Positions 19,298 through 27,536 of a stretch of 64,000 bases of DNA are shown here, one piece after another. Each line of letters starts with the position of its first letter. Within the stretch, counting starts at the first letter, position 1. The notes under the pieces were generated by a model that was given only the letters and a program-made list of their open reading frames with translations, was not told where the DNA came from and did not search any database. A program made the position numbers and the translations under genes. This DNA is from Mycolicibacterium arabiense (GTDB taxonomy: Bacteria > Actinomycetota > Actinomycetes > Mycobacteriales > Mycobacteriaceae). The stretch is from assembly GCF_010731815.2 (NCBI RefSeq), contig NZ_AP022593.1, positions 1,302,001 to 1,366,000 on the forward strand, in the 5' to 3' direction.

Positions 19298-19363
19298 CTC
19301 GCGAGATCTACACCAGCGTCGTCCTCGGGGGCCGCTCGACGACAGTGGTGTAGACCTCGCGAG
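19298..19363. terminator. Long bidirectional hairpin between convergent genes
   Basis: Arms 19298-19323 and 19338-19363 pair over 26 bases with three mismatches, around a 14-base loop. Both arms begin or end with CTCGCGAG. It sits exactly between the convergent permease and SGNH genes, so it can stop transcription in both directions. There is no T-run, as is usual in mycobacteria. Confidence 0.7.
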
Positions 19364-19365
19364 CG

Positions 19366-20538
19366 TCAGGGCCCGGCCAAGGGGCCACCCGGCGCGAAGG
19401 CCACCTGAGCGAACCGCTCGCCGATCAGCAGATGCGTGGCCGCATCCGGGTGCAACGCATCGGGCAGCGGATGGTCGGCGGAGTCGTTCGGGCCGTAGAG
19501 ATCGTGGCCGTCCAGGTAGTGCAGGTTCGGGTCTTCGGCCATGCGCGCGGCCACGAGATCGCCGAGCTGGTCGCGAATCACGCTCAGCGTCAGGCTGCCT
19601 CGGCTCGCGGCCGCGGGATCACCGGTCGCGACGAAGCGCACCGCGCCCCGACCGAGCGCGGACGGATCGAAGGCACCGGGCCCCGGCGTGTCCTCGTGGA
19701 TGGGGCAGTACAGCGGCCCGACGACGAGCAGCGGCGCGTCCGGATGTCCGTCGCGGATCGTGTCGAGGAAACCGTGCACGGCGGGCCCGAAGGCGCGCGC
19801 CCGCATGACGTCGGCGTTGACGAGGTTGATGCCGATCTTGACGCTGATGGCGTCGGCGGGCGTGTCGCGCATCGTGCGCGCGGTGAACGGGTCGAGCATC
19901 GCACTGCCCGCCAGACCGAGGTTGGTCACTTCGACACCGCCGAGCGCTGCGGCCACCGCGGGCCACGTCGTGCTGGGGCTCGCCGCGTTCGAACCCTGGC
20001 TGATGGAGCTGCCGTGGTGCAGCCACACTCGACGGCGCCCGACCGGCAGCGGTGTGACCGGTGCGTCGGTCCGCAGCGCGACGATCTCGGTCCGCTCGTG
20101 GAAGGGCAGCCAGATCTCGAGCTCCTCGTCGCGCCCGGACAGGCCGTCGAAGCGCACCGTCGCAGGCGCGCCGCGCTCGAACTCCGCCTGCCCCGTCGTC
20201 GTGTCGACCCGGACGACGTCTCCGCCGCTGGTGCCGGACTGCGCGACGAGGCGACCGCCGATCGTCAGGTCCACGGTGCCATCCGGCCGCTCCGGGACCC
20301 CGGCGAGAACCGTTCGCGTGCGCAGCAGTTCGAGTTCCACGACGGTGGCGCGGGTGCGGAACGCCAGCCGCACCCCGGACGGTTGCGCCTCGGCTGCCGC
20401 CAGCTGCGGGTCGGTGGATTGGGCACGAGCTCGGGCGGGCAGCCGGTGGGGCAGCCAACCCCTCTCCGTCCGCTCCAGTTCGGCCAGCCCACGGCACAGG
20501 TCTGCGGTGATGGGTCGGTCTTCGATCCCGGTCGTCAC
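19366..20538 (-). CDS. SGNH/GDSL-family esterase with N-terminal beta domain
   Basis: A 390-residue putative esterase. Residues 1-180 look like a beta-sandwich accessory domain. The SGNH core follows, with the nucleophile in HHGSSISQGS (block I), GINLVN (block III Asn) and DALHPD (block V Asp-x-x-His). No signal peptide is seen, so it should act in the cytoplasm, perhaps removing acyl groups from an imported sugar. The GTG at 20538 overlaps the PfkB-kinase stop (GTGA). It is the last gene of the FGGY-kinase/DeoR/PfkB/SGNH operon. Confidence 0.85.
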   Translation of the reverse strand: MTTGIEDRPITADLCRGLAELERTERGWLPHRLPARARAQSTDPQLAAAEAQPSGVRLAFRTRATVVELELLRTRTVLAGVPERPDGTVDLTIGGRLVAQSGTSGGDVVRVDTTTGQAEFERGAPATVRFDGLSGRDEELEIWLPFHERTEIVALRTDAPVTPLPVGRRRVWLHHGSSISQGSNAASPSTTWPAVAAALGGVEVTNLGLAGSAMLDPFTARTMRDTPADAISVKIGINLVNADVMRARAFGPAVHGFLDTIRDGHPDAPLLVVGPLYCPIHEDTPGPGAFDPSALGRGAVRFVATGDPAAASRGSLTLSVIRDQLGDLVAARMAEDPNLHYLDGHDLYGPNDSADHPLPDALHPDAATHLLIGERFAQVAFAPGGPLAGP

Positions 20539-21518
20539 GGTCGGTCGTCTCCAAGTCCTGATGTGCGTGGTGCGGGGGCGGGTTCGGCGTGGCGCAGCGG
20601 CCGGGCGGTGTCCACCGCATCGGTGATCGTCACCTCTGCGGCCGCGGTCGCGGGCACGAGGAGCGTTCCCTCGAGCCCGACGGCAGCCGCACCCCACCGT
20701 AGGGCGGCGCCCAGCGCGCCGACCCGGTCGCCCCGGCTGCCCAGATAGCCGGCGAGCATGGCGTCCCCAGCGCCCACCGTGCTCACCACGGTCTTGACGG
20801 GCGCCTCGCCCCACAGTGCGCCCTCGGCGTCGACCAGGACTGCGCCGTCGGCGCCGAGACTGGCCAGCACCGCCCGGGCGCCGCGGCGGCGCACCTCCTG
20901 CGCCGCCTCGACGACCTCTCCCAGCGTGGTCGGCGTCGTCCCGGTGAGTTCGGCCAGTTCGGTCAGGTTCGGCTTCACCAGGGCCGGTCTCGCAGAGAGG
21001 CTTTCGGCGAGTGCCGACCCCGAGGTGTCGACGGCGACGGGTACGCCCCGTTGCTCGCCGAGGGCGACGAGTTCGCCGTAGAAGTCGGCGGACACTCCCC
21101 CTGGCAGGCTGCCCGCGCAGACCAGCCAGCGCGCCCCGGTCAGTTCTCCGGCGACGGCGGCGAGCAGTGCGCCGAGTTCGTCGGCGTCGAGCCGTGGCCC
21201 GGGCTCGTTGACCTTGGTGACGGTCCCGTCGGGCTGGGTCAGGCTGATGTTGCTCCGGATGTCCGCCGCGATCGGCACGACCACCGCGTCCAACCCGGTG
21301 CCGTCGAGCATCTGGCGCAGCTGTGCGCCGACCGGACCGCCGGCTGTCACCACGGCCCGCACCGGCACGCCGTGGGCGTGCAGGGCGAGCGCGACGTTGA
21401 CGCCCTTGCCGCTCGGCTCGCTCCAACTGCGCCGTCCGCGGTTGACCGCTCCGAGGACCAGATCGTCGAGGAGCACGGTGCGGTCGACGCTGGGATTGGC
21501 CGTCACGGTGACGATCAC
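20535..21518 (-). CDS. PfkB-family sugar-phosphate kinase (1-phosphofructokinase/tagatose-6-phosphate kinase-like)
   Basis: A 327-residue PfkB kinase of the FruK/LacC branch. It starts IVTVTANPSVDRTV, the usual N-terminus of that branch (ribokinases differ). It has GKGVNVALALHAHGVPV and the catalytic loop STVGAGDAMLAGYL. The expected reaction is ATP-dependent phosphorylation of a ketohexose phosphate to a bisphosphate, which would feed the class II aldolase encoded across the divergent promoter. GTG 21518 overlaps the DeoR stop. Confidence 0.9.
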   Translation of the reverse strand: MIVTVTANPSVDRTVLLDDLVLGAVNRGRRSWSEPSGKGVNVALALHAHGVPVRAVVTAGGPVGAQLRQMLDGTGLDAVVVPIAADIRSNISLTQPDGTVTKVNEPGPRLDADELGALLAAVAGELTGARWLVCAGSLPGGVSADFYGELVALGEQRGVPVAVDTSGSALAESLSARPALVKPNLTELAELTGTTPTTLGEVVEAAQEVRRRGARAVLASLGADGAVLVDAEGALWGEAPVKTVVSTVGAGDAMLAGYLGSRGDRVGALGAALRWGAAAVGLEGTLLVPATAAAEVTITDAVDTARPLRHAEPAPAPRTSGLGDDRP

Positions 21519-22315
21519 GTGCGCCGAACCTCGACGCCCGCGGTACGCAACCGTTCGCACCAGTCGTCGGACAACCCGGTGTCGGTGATCAATACGTCGA
21601 CGTCCCGCACCTCGGCGTGCTTGCTGCCCGTGACGACGCCGAACTTGCCGTGGTCGGCGAGCAGCACCCGCTTGGCGGCGCAGTCGAGCATGTGCCGCTT
21701 CACTGCCGCCTCGTCCGGGTCCGGCGTCGTCAGCCCCCGCGTCATCGAAATGCCGTTCGTACCAAGGAATGCCACGTCGACGTTGACGTCGGCCAACGCG
21801 CGCACCGCTGCGTCGCCGACTTCTGCGAACGTCGTCCTCCGTAGCCGCCCACCGAGCGTGTACACGGCCAGCCGGGGGCGGGTCAGCAGCGCCATGGCCA
21901 GGGGCAGGGCATTGACGTGGACGGTGAGGTCGCGGTCGCCGGGAAACACGTCGACCAGTTTCGCCGTCGTCGACCCGGCGTCGATGAGCACCGAACCCTC
22001 GACGGGCAGGTATTCCAGTGCCGCGGTGGCGATCCGGGCCTTCTCGGACGCGAACTGGGTGCGGGTCTCCACCGCCGGCTCGAAGGACGATGACTGCACC
22101 GGCACCGCGCCACCGTGCACCCGGCGCAGCAGCCCGAGACGTTCGAGCGCGATGAGGTCCTTGCGGACCGTCTCGCCGGTGACCCCGAGTTCGTCGGCGA
22201 CCCGTACCGCGTCGACGCGGCCGCTGCGCCGCATGTGCTCGAGGATGTGGGTCTGCCGTTCGTCGGCGAAGGGTTTGGCGTTGCGACGGTCGATCGGCGT
22301 GGTCAGGTCGGTCAT
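21515..22315 (-). CDS. DeoR-family transcriptional regulator
   Basis: A 266-residue repressor. The N-terminal helix-turn-helix is seen at ILEHMRRSGRVDAVRVADELGVTGETVRKDLIALE, and the DeoR phosphosugar sensor domain includes VLIDAGSTTAKL and AFLGTNGISMTRGLTTPDPDEAAVKR. DeoR proteins are relieved by phosphorylated sugars, matching the kinases on either side. The ATG overlaps the FGGY kinase stop (ATGA). Probable operator: the phased repeats at 23644-23679. Confidence 0.93.
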   Translation of the reverse strand: MTDLTTPIDRRNAKPFADERQTHILEHMRRSGRVDAVRVADELGVTGETVRKDLIALERLGLLRRVHGGAVPVQSSSFEPAVETRTQFASEKARIATAALEYLPVEGSVLIDAGSTTAKLVDVFPGDRDLTVHVNALPLAMALLTRPRLAVYTLGGRLRRTTFAEVGDAAVRALADVNVDVAFLGTNGISMTRGLTTPDPDEAAVKRHMLDCAAKRVLLADHGKFGVVTGSKHAEVRDVDVLITDTGLSDDWCERLRTAGVEVRRT

Positions 22316-23616
22316 GACGCAGCGGCCCGCTCCGCGAAGAGAGCAGCCCCGCGTGCCCCCGCCTCGTCGACGTCGGACCGCACCAGATCGCCGAAGCGTC
22401 GGCGCTTGACGGCGAGCAGTCCCTCGCTGCGCGACCACCCGCCGGTCACCACCAGCGTGCGGTGCGGTCCGCTGACTGCCGTCATCGCATCGTGTATCTC
22501 ACCGGCCTGCCCGGTCACCTCCTCGAGCGCCGCCCGCCACAGGTGCTCGGGGCCGTCGCCGTCGGCGATGCCGGTGACGTCCAACCGTCCGAAAGGTGGT
22601 GCGACGACGGCGATACCGGTCCGGTCGAGTGCGATCGCCTTCTCGTCGAGTGCGGGTAGGCCGGCCACGTCGGTGCCCAGCAGCGCGAGGATCCGTTGCA
22701 GAGCCAACCCGCCCTGGGTGGCGCCCAGCAGGCACCAGTGGTCGGCCACCGCGTGCCACCCCGTGGTGATGCCGAGTTCGGCGAGTTCGGCCACGACGGC
22801 GGGTGCCAGCCCGGGGGCCACGGTGCGTACCAGCGCTTCGGCGGTACCGCACGAGTCCAGTTCGTCTCCTGGCCCGTCGGCGCCCGCTCCCACCACGGCC
22901 GCCTGGTGATCGTGGCCTGCCACGGTCAGCACCGCCCCGGTCAGCCGGGGCAGGCCGGCGTCGGGATCTACCCGCCCCAGCGCGGTTCCGGCCGTCACCA
23001 GTTGCGGCATCAGGGATTCGGTGGCGCCCGACCAGTCCAAGGTGTCCGCCCACCACGAGCGCTCCGCCAACCGAAGCCATCCGGTGCGCGAGGCCAGTGA
23101 CTGCTCGGTGGCTTCCTCACCACCCAACCCCGCGACGATCCACTCGGCGACGTTGAGCCGGCGCACCGCACGACGTGCCGATGGCACGTTGTCGACTAGC
23201 CAGCGGTGCTTGGTCAGCGACCACTGCTGCCGGAAGGGCAGCCCCGTCGTCGCGGCGAACTCATGGGGGTCGACCGTCTGCCGAAGGCTCTCCAGCTCGA
23301 GGTGGTCGCGGGTGTCGTGCCACGCGATGACCGGAGCCGTCGGTGCGCCGGCCCCGTCGAGCAGCACGCCCGCTTCGGCCATGCTCGTCACGCCCACCCC
23401 TGCGATGCGTCCGTCGGGTGCAGCGGACAACGCCTGCGCCACAGCTGATTTCACGGCGTCGAGCAGTTGCTGGGCGTCGAGTTCGGCGCCGGTGGGCACG
23501 AACGTCCACGGGGTGTCGGCCCGTCCGGCTGCAACCTGGTCGCCCCCGTCGGTGAAGATCACCGCCTTGCTGGTCTGCGTCCCCACGTCGATGCCGACGT
23601 AGAGGGTGGGGCTCAT
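22312..23616 (-). CDS. FGGY-family carbohydrate kinase
   Basis: A 434-residue sugar kinase with the actin-like ATPase fold. The N-terminal phosphate loop is GIDVGTQTSKAVI, WHDTRDHLELESL carries the substrate aspartate region, AGHDHQAAVVGAG holds the catalytic Asp, and VVTGGWSRSEGLLAVKRR closes the C-domain. It is shorter than glycerol or xylulose kinases (about 480-500). The substrate is probably a pentulose, hexulose or polyol but cannot be fixed by eye. It is first in the minus-strand operon, divergent from the aldolase. Confidence 0.9.
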   Translation of the reverse strand: MSPTLYVGIDVGTQTSKAVIFTDGGDQVAAGRADTPWTFVPTGAELDAQQLLDAVKSAVAQALSAAPDGRIAGVGVTSMAEAGVLLDGAGAPTAPVIAWHDTRDHLELESLRQTVDPHEFAATTGLPFRQQWSLTKHRWLVDNVPSARRAVRRLNVAEWIVAGLGGEEATEQSLASRTGWLRLAERSWWADTLDWSGATESLMPQLVTAGTALGRVDPDAGLPRLTGAVLTVAGHDHQAAVVGAGADGPGDELDSCGTAEALVRTVAPGLAPAVVAELAELGITTGWHAVADHWCLLGATQGGLALQRILALLGTDVAGLPALDEKAIALDRTGIAVVAPPFGRLDVTGIADGDGPEHLWRAALEEVTGQAGEIHDAMTAVSGPHRTLVVTGGWSRSEGLLAVKRRRFGDLVRSDVDEAGARGAALFAERAAAS

Positions 23617-23643
23617 GTCGTCCTTCGCTTCGCACCTTGCTCA

Positions 23644-23679
23644 GTTGGATGTCGATGGATACGGTTGTACTTCGTTGGA
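23644..23679. promoter_or_regulatory. Four 6-base repeats at exact 10-base spacing, candidate DeoR operator
   Basis: GTTGGA (23644), GATGGA (23654), GTTGTA (23664) and GTTGGA (23674) lie one helical turn apart in the gap between the FGGY kinase and aldolase genes. DeoR-family repressors commonly bind phased direct repeats. The array overlaps the probable promoters of both divergent units. Confidence 0.6.
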
Positions 23680-23732
23680 AACTTGTCAAGACACGCGAAC
23701 GTCGGTGAGCACCACCGGGAGGGATCGTCGAC

Positions 23733-24566
23733 ATGCCCCTCGCCCGTACCGCCGACCTCGTCGCCGAAGCGCAGCGGGCAGGCACCGGGATCGCCGCGTT
23801 CAACGTGATCACCCTCGAGCACGCCGAGGCTATCGTCGACGGTGCCGCACTCGCCGGACGCCCGGTGATCCTGCAGATCAGCGAGAACGCCGTGAAGTTC
23901 CATCGCGGCCAGCTGCGCCCGATAGTCGCCGCCGCCGCCGCAGTGGCAGCCGAGGCCCCGATTCCGGCATCGATACACCTCGACCACGTGGAGGACGTGC
24001 GACTGCTGCACGCGAGTGCCGACACCCCCGTGAGCTCGGCGATGTTCGATGCCGCCGCGTTGGAGTACGACGCCAACGTCGAGGCCACCCGGTCCGCAGC
24101 CGACTGGGCCCACGCACGAGGGATGTTCCTCGAGGCCGAACTCGGCGAGGTCGGCGGCAAGGACGGCGCGCATGCCCCCGGGGTGCGCACGGACCCGGCC
24201 GAAGCGACTGCCTTCGTCCGAGCCACCGGCGTCGACGCCCTCGCCGTGGCCGTCGGCAGCTCGCATGCGATGGCGACCCGCGTGGCGCGCCTGGACTTCG
24301 ACCTGATCGCACGGCTGTGCGAGGCAGTGCCGGTACCCCTGGTGCTGCACGGCTCGTCCGGCGTCGCCGACGACGACCTCCGCACGGCGGTGAGCGCGGG
24401 GCTGGTGAAGATCAACGTCGGCACGTTGCTCAACGTCCGCTTCACGCAACGGGTTCGGGACTACTTGAGCGCCGACGACGCAGTCACCGATCCGCGGAAG
24501 TACCTGGCGCCGGCGCGCACCGCGATCGCCGACGCCGTCGCCGAACTCCTCGAGGTCATCAGCTGA
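23733..24566 (+). CDS. Class II fructose/tagatose-bisphosphate aldolase family protein
   Basis: A 277-residue zinc aldolase of the GatY/KbaY/FbaA fold. Seen are AFNVITLEHAEAIVDGA, the zinc-binding region SIHLDHVEDVRLLH, a second zinc-site glutamate region in EAELGEVGGKDGA, and HGSSGVADDDLRTAVSAGLVKINVGT with the phosphate-binding loop. It would cleave a ketose bisphosphate to DHAP and an aldehyde, downstream of the PfkB kinase. It is transcribed divergently from the kinase operon and its 3' end overlaps the LacI gene by 8 bases. Confidence 0.92.
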   Translation: MPLARTADLVAEAQRAGTGIAAFNVITLEHAEAIVDGAALAGRPVILQISENAVKFHRGQLRPIVAAAAAVAAEAPIPASIHLDHVEDVRLLHASADTPVSSAMFDAAALEYDANVEATRSAADWAHARGMFLEAELGEVGGKDGAHAPGVRTDPAEATAFVRATGVDALAVAVGSSHAMATRVARLDFDLIARLCEAVPVPLVLHGSSGVADDDLRTAVSAGLVKINVGTLLNVRFTQRVRDYLSADDAVTDPRKYLAPARTAIADAVAELLEVIS

Positions 24567-25602
24567 CGGCCGGCCGGGCCTTCCCTGCCACGCCGCCGTG
24601 TCCGCAGGCTGGTTCCGCCCCTGGCAACGCGCACGACTCCCGGGTCACCAGGGACACGGGCAGGACGGTTCGCCGACGGAGCTTGCGCGCGGGCTGATCC
24701 AGCCGCGTGAACAGCCGGTCGACGGCGAACCGTCCCATCGCGTCGCCGTCCTGATGGATGACGGTGACGGCCGGGGTCAGCGCCGCTGCCGTCGGGAAGT
24801 CGCCGAATCCGACCAAGCCGACGTCGGTGCGCCGCAGTGCTCTCAGCACCGTCAGCAGCGACACCGTGCAGCGCGCATTGGAGGAGAACACGGCGGTCGG
24901 TGGGTCGCGCGTCTCCAGCATCCGCGCCAACGTGGGAGTGAGCGTGTCGACGTCGACCTCACCCAGGTGCGCGAGGTCCCTGCGCCGCGGTAGCGCCGCA
25001 CCGTCGAGTGCCCGTTGCCAGCCCTTGAGCCGTCGCTGGCCGGTCCAACTGTCGTCGCCGACGAACGCGATGCTGCGATGTCCGTGGCCGATCAGGTGCC
25101 GGGTCGCTGCCTCGCCACCGCCGACGTCGTCCTGGACGACGGCATCGGCCGTCAGCCGTGCGGGTTCCCGGTCGGCGAACACCAGGGGCGTGCGCGCCTG
25201 CCATGGTCGCAGGTACGACATGTCGTGGCCGACCGGGCAGATGATCATCCCGGTGACCTGACGCTTCAGCACCGCTTCGATGGATCGCTGCTCGTGCGAG
25301 GGCTCCCAGCCGACGCCGGTCACGATGACCGCGACGCCCCGTCGACTCGCCTCGCTCTCGACGGCGCCAATGATGCTGGCGAAGAACGGATCTGCGACGC
25401 CGGGTACCGCGACGCCGATGGCGGCGTCCCGCCCGGCCCGAAAGCTGACGGCGAGCGAGTTGGGTACGTACTGGAGCTCGGAGATCGCGCGCTCGACGCG
25501 TTGGCGAACGTCTGCCGAGACGTACCGGTCGTCGTTCACCACGCGCGAGACCGTCTTGGCGCTGACCCCGGCACGCTGGGCAACGTCGCGCATGGTCGCC
25601 AT
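24559..25602 (-). CDS. LacI-family transcriptional regulator
   Basis: A 347-residue repressor. The N-terminal HTH MRDVAQRAGVSAKTVSRVVN and hinge YVPNSLAVSFRAGR precede a periplasmic-binding-type effector domain (GVAVPGVADPFFASIIGAVE, with TAVFSSNARCTV later). The ATG at 25602 has AAGGGA upstream. It is divergent from the ManA-like/ABC transporter operon across a paired palindromic site, so it probably represses sugar uptake until a free sugar is bound. Confidence 0.94.
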   Translation of the reverse strand: MATMRDVAQRAGVSAKTVSRVVNDDRYVSADVRQRVERAISELQYVPNSLAVSFRAGRDAAIGVAVPGVADPFFASIIGAVESEASRRGVAVIVTGVGWEPSHEQRSIEAVLKRQVTGMIICPVGHDMSYLRPWQARTPLVFADREPARLTADAVVQDDVGGGEAATRHLIGHGHRSIAFVGDDSWTGQRRLKGWQRALDGAALPRRRDLAHLGEVDVDTLTPTLARMLETRDPPTAVFSSNARCTVSLLTVLRALRRTDVGLVGFGDFPTAAALTPAVTVIHQDGDAMGRFAVDRLFTRLDQPARKLRRRTVLPVSLVTRESCALPGAEPACGHGGVAGKARPAVS

Positions 25603-25636
25603 CGACGTTCCCTTCTCCCGCTGGGCAGGCAGCCAG

Positions 25637-25690
25637 TATGTCACCGATGTCACGAGCCGGGCGGGCTCTTCGCCTGACACCGGTGACATA
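25637..25690. promoter_or_regulatory. Widely spaced inverted repeat, candidate LacI operator pair
   Basis: TATGTCACCGATGTCA (25637-25652) and TGACACCGGTGACATA (25675-25690) are inverted copies matching at 15 of 16 bases, 22 bases apart. Each arm also contains a partial TGTCACCGGTGACA-like palindrome, so the two could be separate dimer sites. They lie in the lacI/manA divergent gap. Confidence 0.6.
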
Positions 25691-25761
25691 GCGGCGCGGG
25701 TGGCGTACTGTCGGCGCAGAACGTGACCCAGGTAACACTTTGAAGGAGGCTCCCGACGGCC

Positions 25762-26775
25762 GTGCAGCCGCAACTCCTACCCCCCAACGTCGTGCCGCAC
25801 TGGTACGCGGGCGGCCTCGCGCTGACCGCGTGGCGCGGCATCGCGTCCGTCGGCGACCGCTCCCCCGAGGAGTGGGTGGGAGCCACCGTGGCCCGCTTCG
25901 GCGAGCCGGACCTCGGCCCGGCCCGGCTGGCCGACGGCACGTTGCTCCGCGACGCGGTACGCGCAGATCCTTTGGGCTGGTTGGGCCGTGACGACGGCGA
26001 GCCGGGCGACACCGGCGTGCTGGTCAAGTTGCTCGACGCCGGCCAGCGACTGCCGGTGCACGTGCACCCGACCAGGGCGTACGCGTCGCGGCACCTCGGC
26101 TGCGCCTACGGCAAGAGCGAGGCGTGGTACGTCTTGGCGGCCGAGGAGAACGCCGCGGTGTGGCTCGGCTGGCGCGAGGACGTCGACCCGGCTCGGCTGT
26201 CGGAGTTGGTCGACGCCCAGGACGCGACGGCCATGTTGGCGTTGATGAATCGGGTTCCGGTGCGGCCTGGCGACGGCGTGTTCGTACCCGGCGGCACGCC
26301 CCACGCCATCGGTGCGGGGATCCTCCTGGTCGAGGCGCAGGAGCCCACCGATCAGTCGATCCTGTTGGAGCACGCGGACACCGCCGCCACCGACGACGAG
26401 GCGTTCCTGGGCCTTCCCAGGGACGTGGCGCTGTCGGCCGTCGACACCCGGGCCACACCCGACGTCACCCAGCTGACGCGACACGCGACGGCCGGCAGCG
26501 GAACGACTGCCGTGCTGCCCGACGAGGCCCTGCCGTACTTCCGGATGGAGCTGCTGACACCGGGTTCCGCCGTCGCGGCGGGATTCGCGGTGGCAGTGGT
26601 GGTGTCGGGTTCGGGAACGCTGACGTCCGAATCCGGCGAACCGCTCGACGTCGCACGCGGACAGACCCTGGTGGTCCCCGCCGCGTCCGGTGACTGGCAC
26701 GTCGTTGGCGACGTCGGGTTGCTCGTCTGCCGGCCGGGCACCACCTGGCCGCCGATCACGAAAGGCTGGACGTGA
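25762..26775 (+). CDS. Class I (cupin) mannose-6-phosphate isomerase-like protein
   Basis: A 337-residue type I phosphomannose isomerase fold. The metal-binding motif LPVHVHPTRAYA and the later GDGVFVPGGTPHAIG are conserved, so a zinc aldose/ketose-phosphate isomerase activity is likely. It is shorter than housekeeping ManA (about 400). The GTG start at 25762 follows a strong AAGGAGG twelve bases upstream. It heads the transporter operon, coupled by GTGA to the ATPase, so it is a pathway-specific isomerase rather than the biosynthetic one. Confidence 0.85.
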   Translation: MQPQLLPPNVVPHWYAGGLALTAWRGIASVGDRSPEEWVGATVARFGEPDLGPARLADGTLLRDAVRADPLGWLGRDDGEPGDTGVLVKLLDAGQRLPVHVHPTRAYASRHLGCAYGKSEAWYVLAAEENAAVWLGWREDVDPARLSELVDAQDATAMLALMNRVPVRPGDGVFVPGGTPHAIGAGILLVEAQEPTDQSILLEHADTAATDDEAFLGLPRDVALSAVDTRATPDVTQLTRHATAGSGTTAVLPDEALPYFRMELLTPGSAVAAGFAVAVVVSGSGTLTSESGEPLDVARGQTLVVPAASGDWHVVGDVGLLVCRPGTTWPPITKGWT

Positions 26776-27536
26776 GCACACTTCTCGAGGCACGGAACCT
26801 CTCGCGCGGGTTCGGGCACGTCCGGGCGTTGGACGGCGCGGACTTCGACGTCGACGCCGGCGAGGTCGTCGGGTTGATCGGCGACAACGGAGCAGGCAAG
26901 TCCACGCTCATCAAGGCGCTGTCGGGCAACCTCGACCTCGACGACGGCGAGATCCTCTTCGAGGGCACGCCGGTGCACCTGTCGTCCCCGCGCCGGGCCG
27001 AGGAACTCGGCATCGAGGTGGTGTATCAGGACCTCGCGCTCGCCCCGCATCTGAACCCGGTGCAGAACGTGTTCCTCGGCCGCGAGATCCCGCACCGCGG
27101 AATCCTCGGGCACCTCGGGTTCATGGACGAGAAGGAGATGCGCCGCAGGGCTTCCGAGTCGTTCGCCGACATCGGGGCAACGGTGCGGTCGCTGTCGTCC
27201 CCCGTCGGCGCGATGTCCGGTGGCCAACGCCAGGGCATCGCCATCGCCCGTGCCATCGCGTGGGCCAAGAAGGTGCTCATCCTCGACGAGCCGACGGCGG
27301 CGCTCGGAGTCGTGCAAACCAAGAACGTCCTCGACTCGATCAAACGCGTTCGCGACAGCGGGATCGCGGTCGTCTTCATCAGTCACTCCATGCCCCACGT
27401 ACTCGAGGTGTGCGACCGCATCCAGGTGCTGCGGCTCGGCAAGCGGGTCGCCACCTATCCCGCGCGGGACACGTCGGTCGAGACGTTGGTCGGGGCGATG
27501 ACCGGTGCCCTCGACGCGAAAGAGGGTGCTGCATGA
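26772..27536 (+). CDS. Sugar ABC transporter ATPase (single-domain, FrcA-like)
   Basis: A 254-residue ATPase. Walker A is GDNGAGKST, the signature MSGGQRQGIAIAR, Walker B VLILDEPTAALG, and the switch FISHSM. Ribose-type importers usually have a duplicated ATPase of about 500 residues; a single domain is the FrcA/fructose-type arrangement. It would power uptake through the adjacent permease. Confidence 0.93.
   Translation: MSTLLEARNLSRGFGHVRALDGADFDVDAGEVVGLIGDNGAGKSTLIKALSGNLDLDDGEILFEGTPVHLSSPRRAEELGIEVVYQDLALAPHLNPVQNVFLGREIPHRGILGHLGFMDEKEMRRRASESFADIGATVRSLSSPVGAMSGGQRQGIAIARAIAWAKKVLILDEPTAALGVVQTKNVLDSIKRVRDSGIAVVFISHSMPHVLEVCDRIQVLRLGKRVATYPARDTSVETLVGAMTGALDAKEGAA

Noticed and set aside
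26772..27536. A truncated RbsA-type double ATPase
   Set aside because: The gene is a complete single ABC domain with intact overlaps on both sides, as in FrcA-type systems. No second-domain remnant follows.
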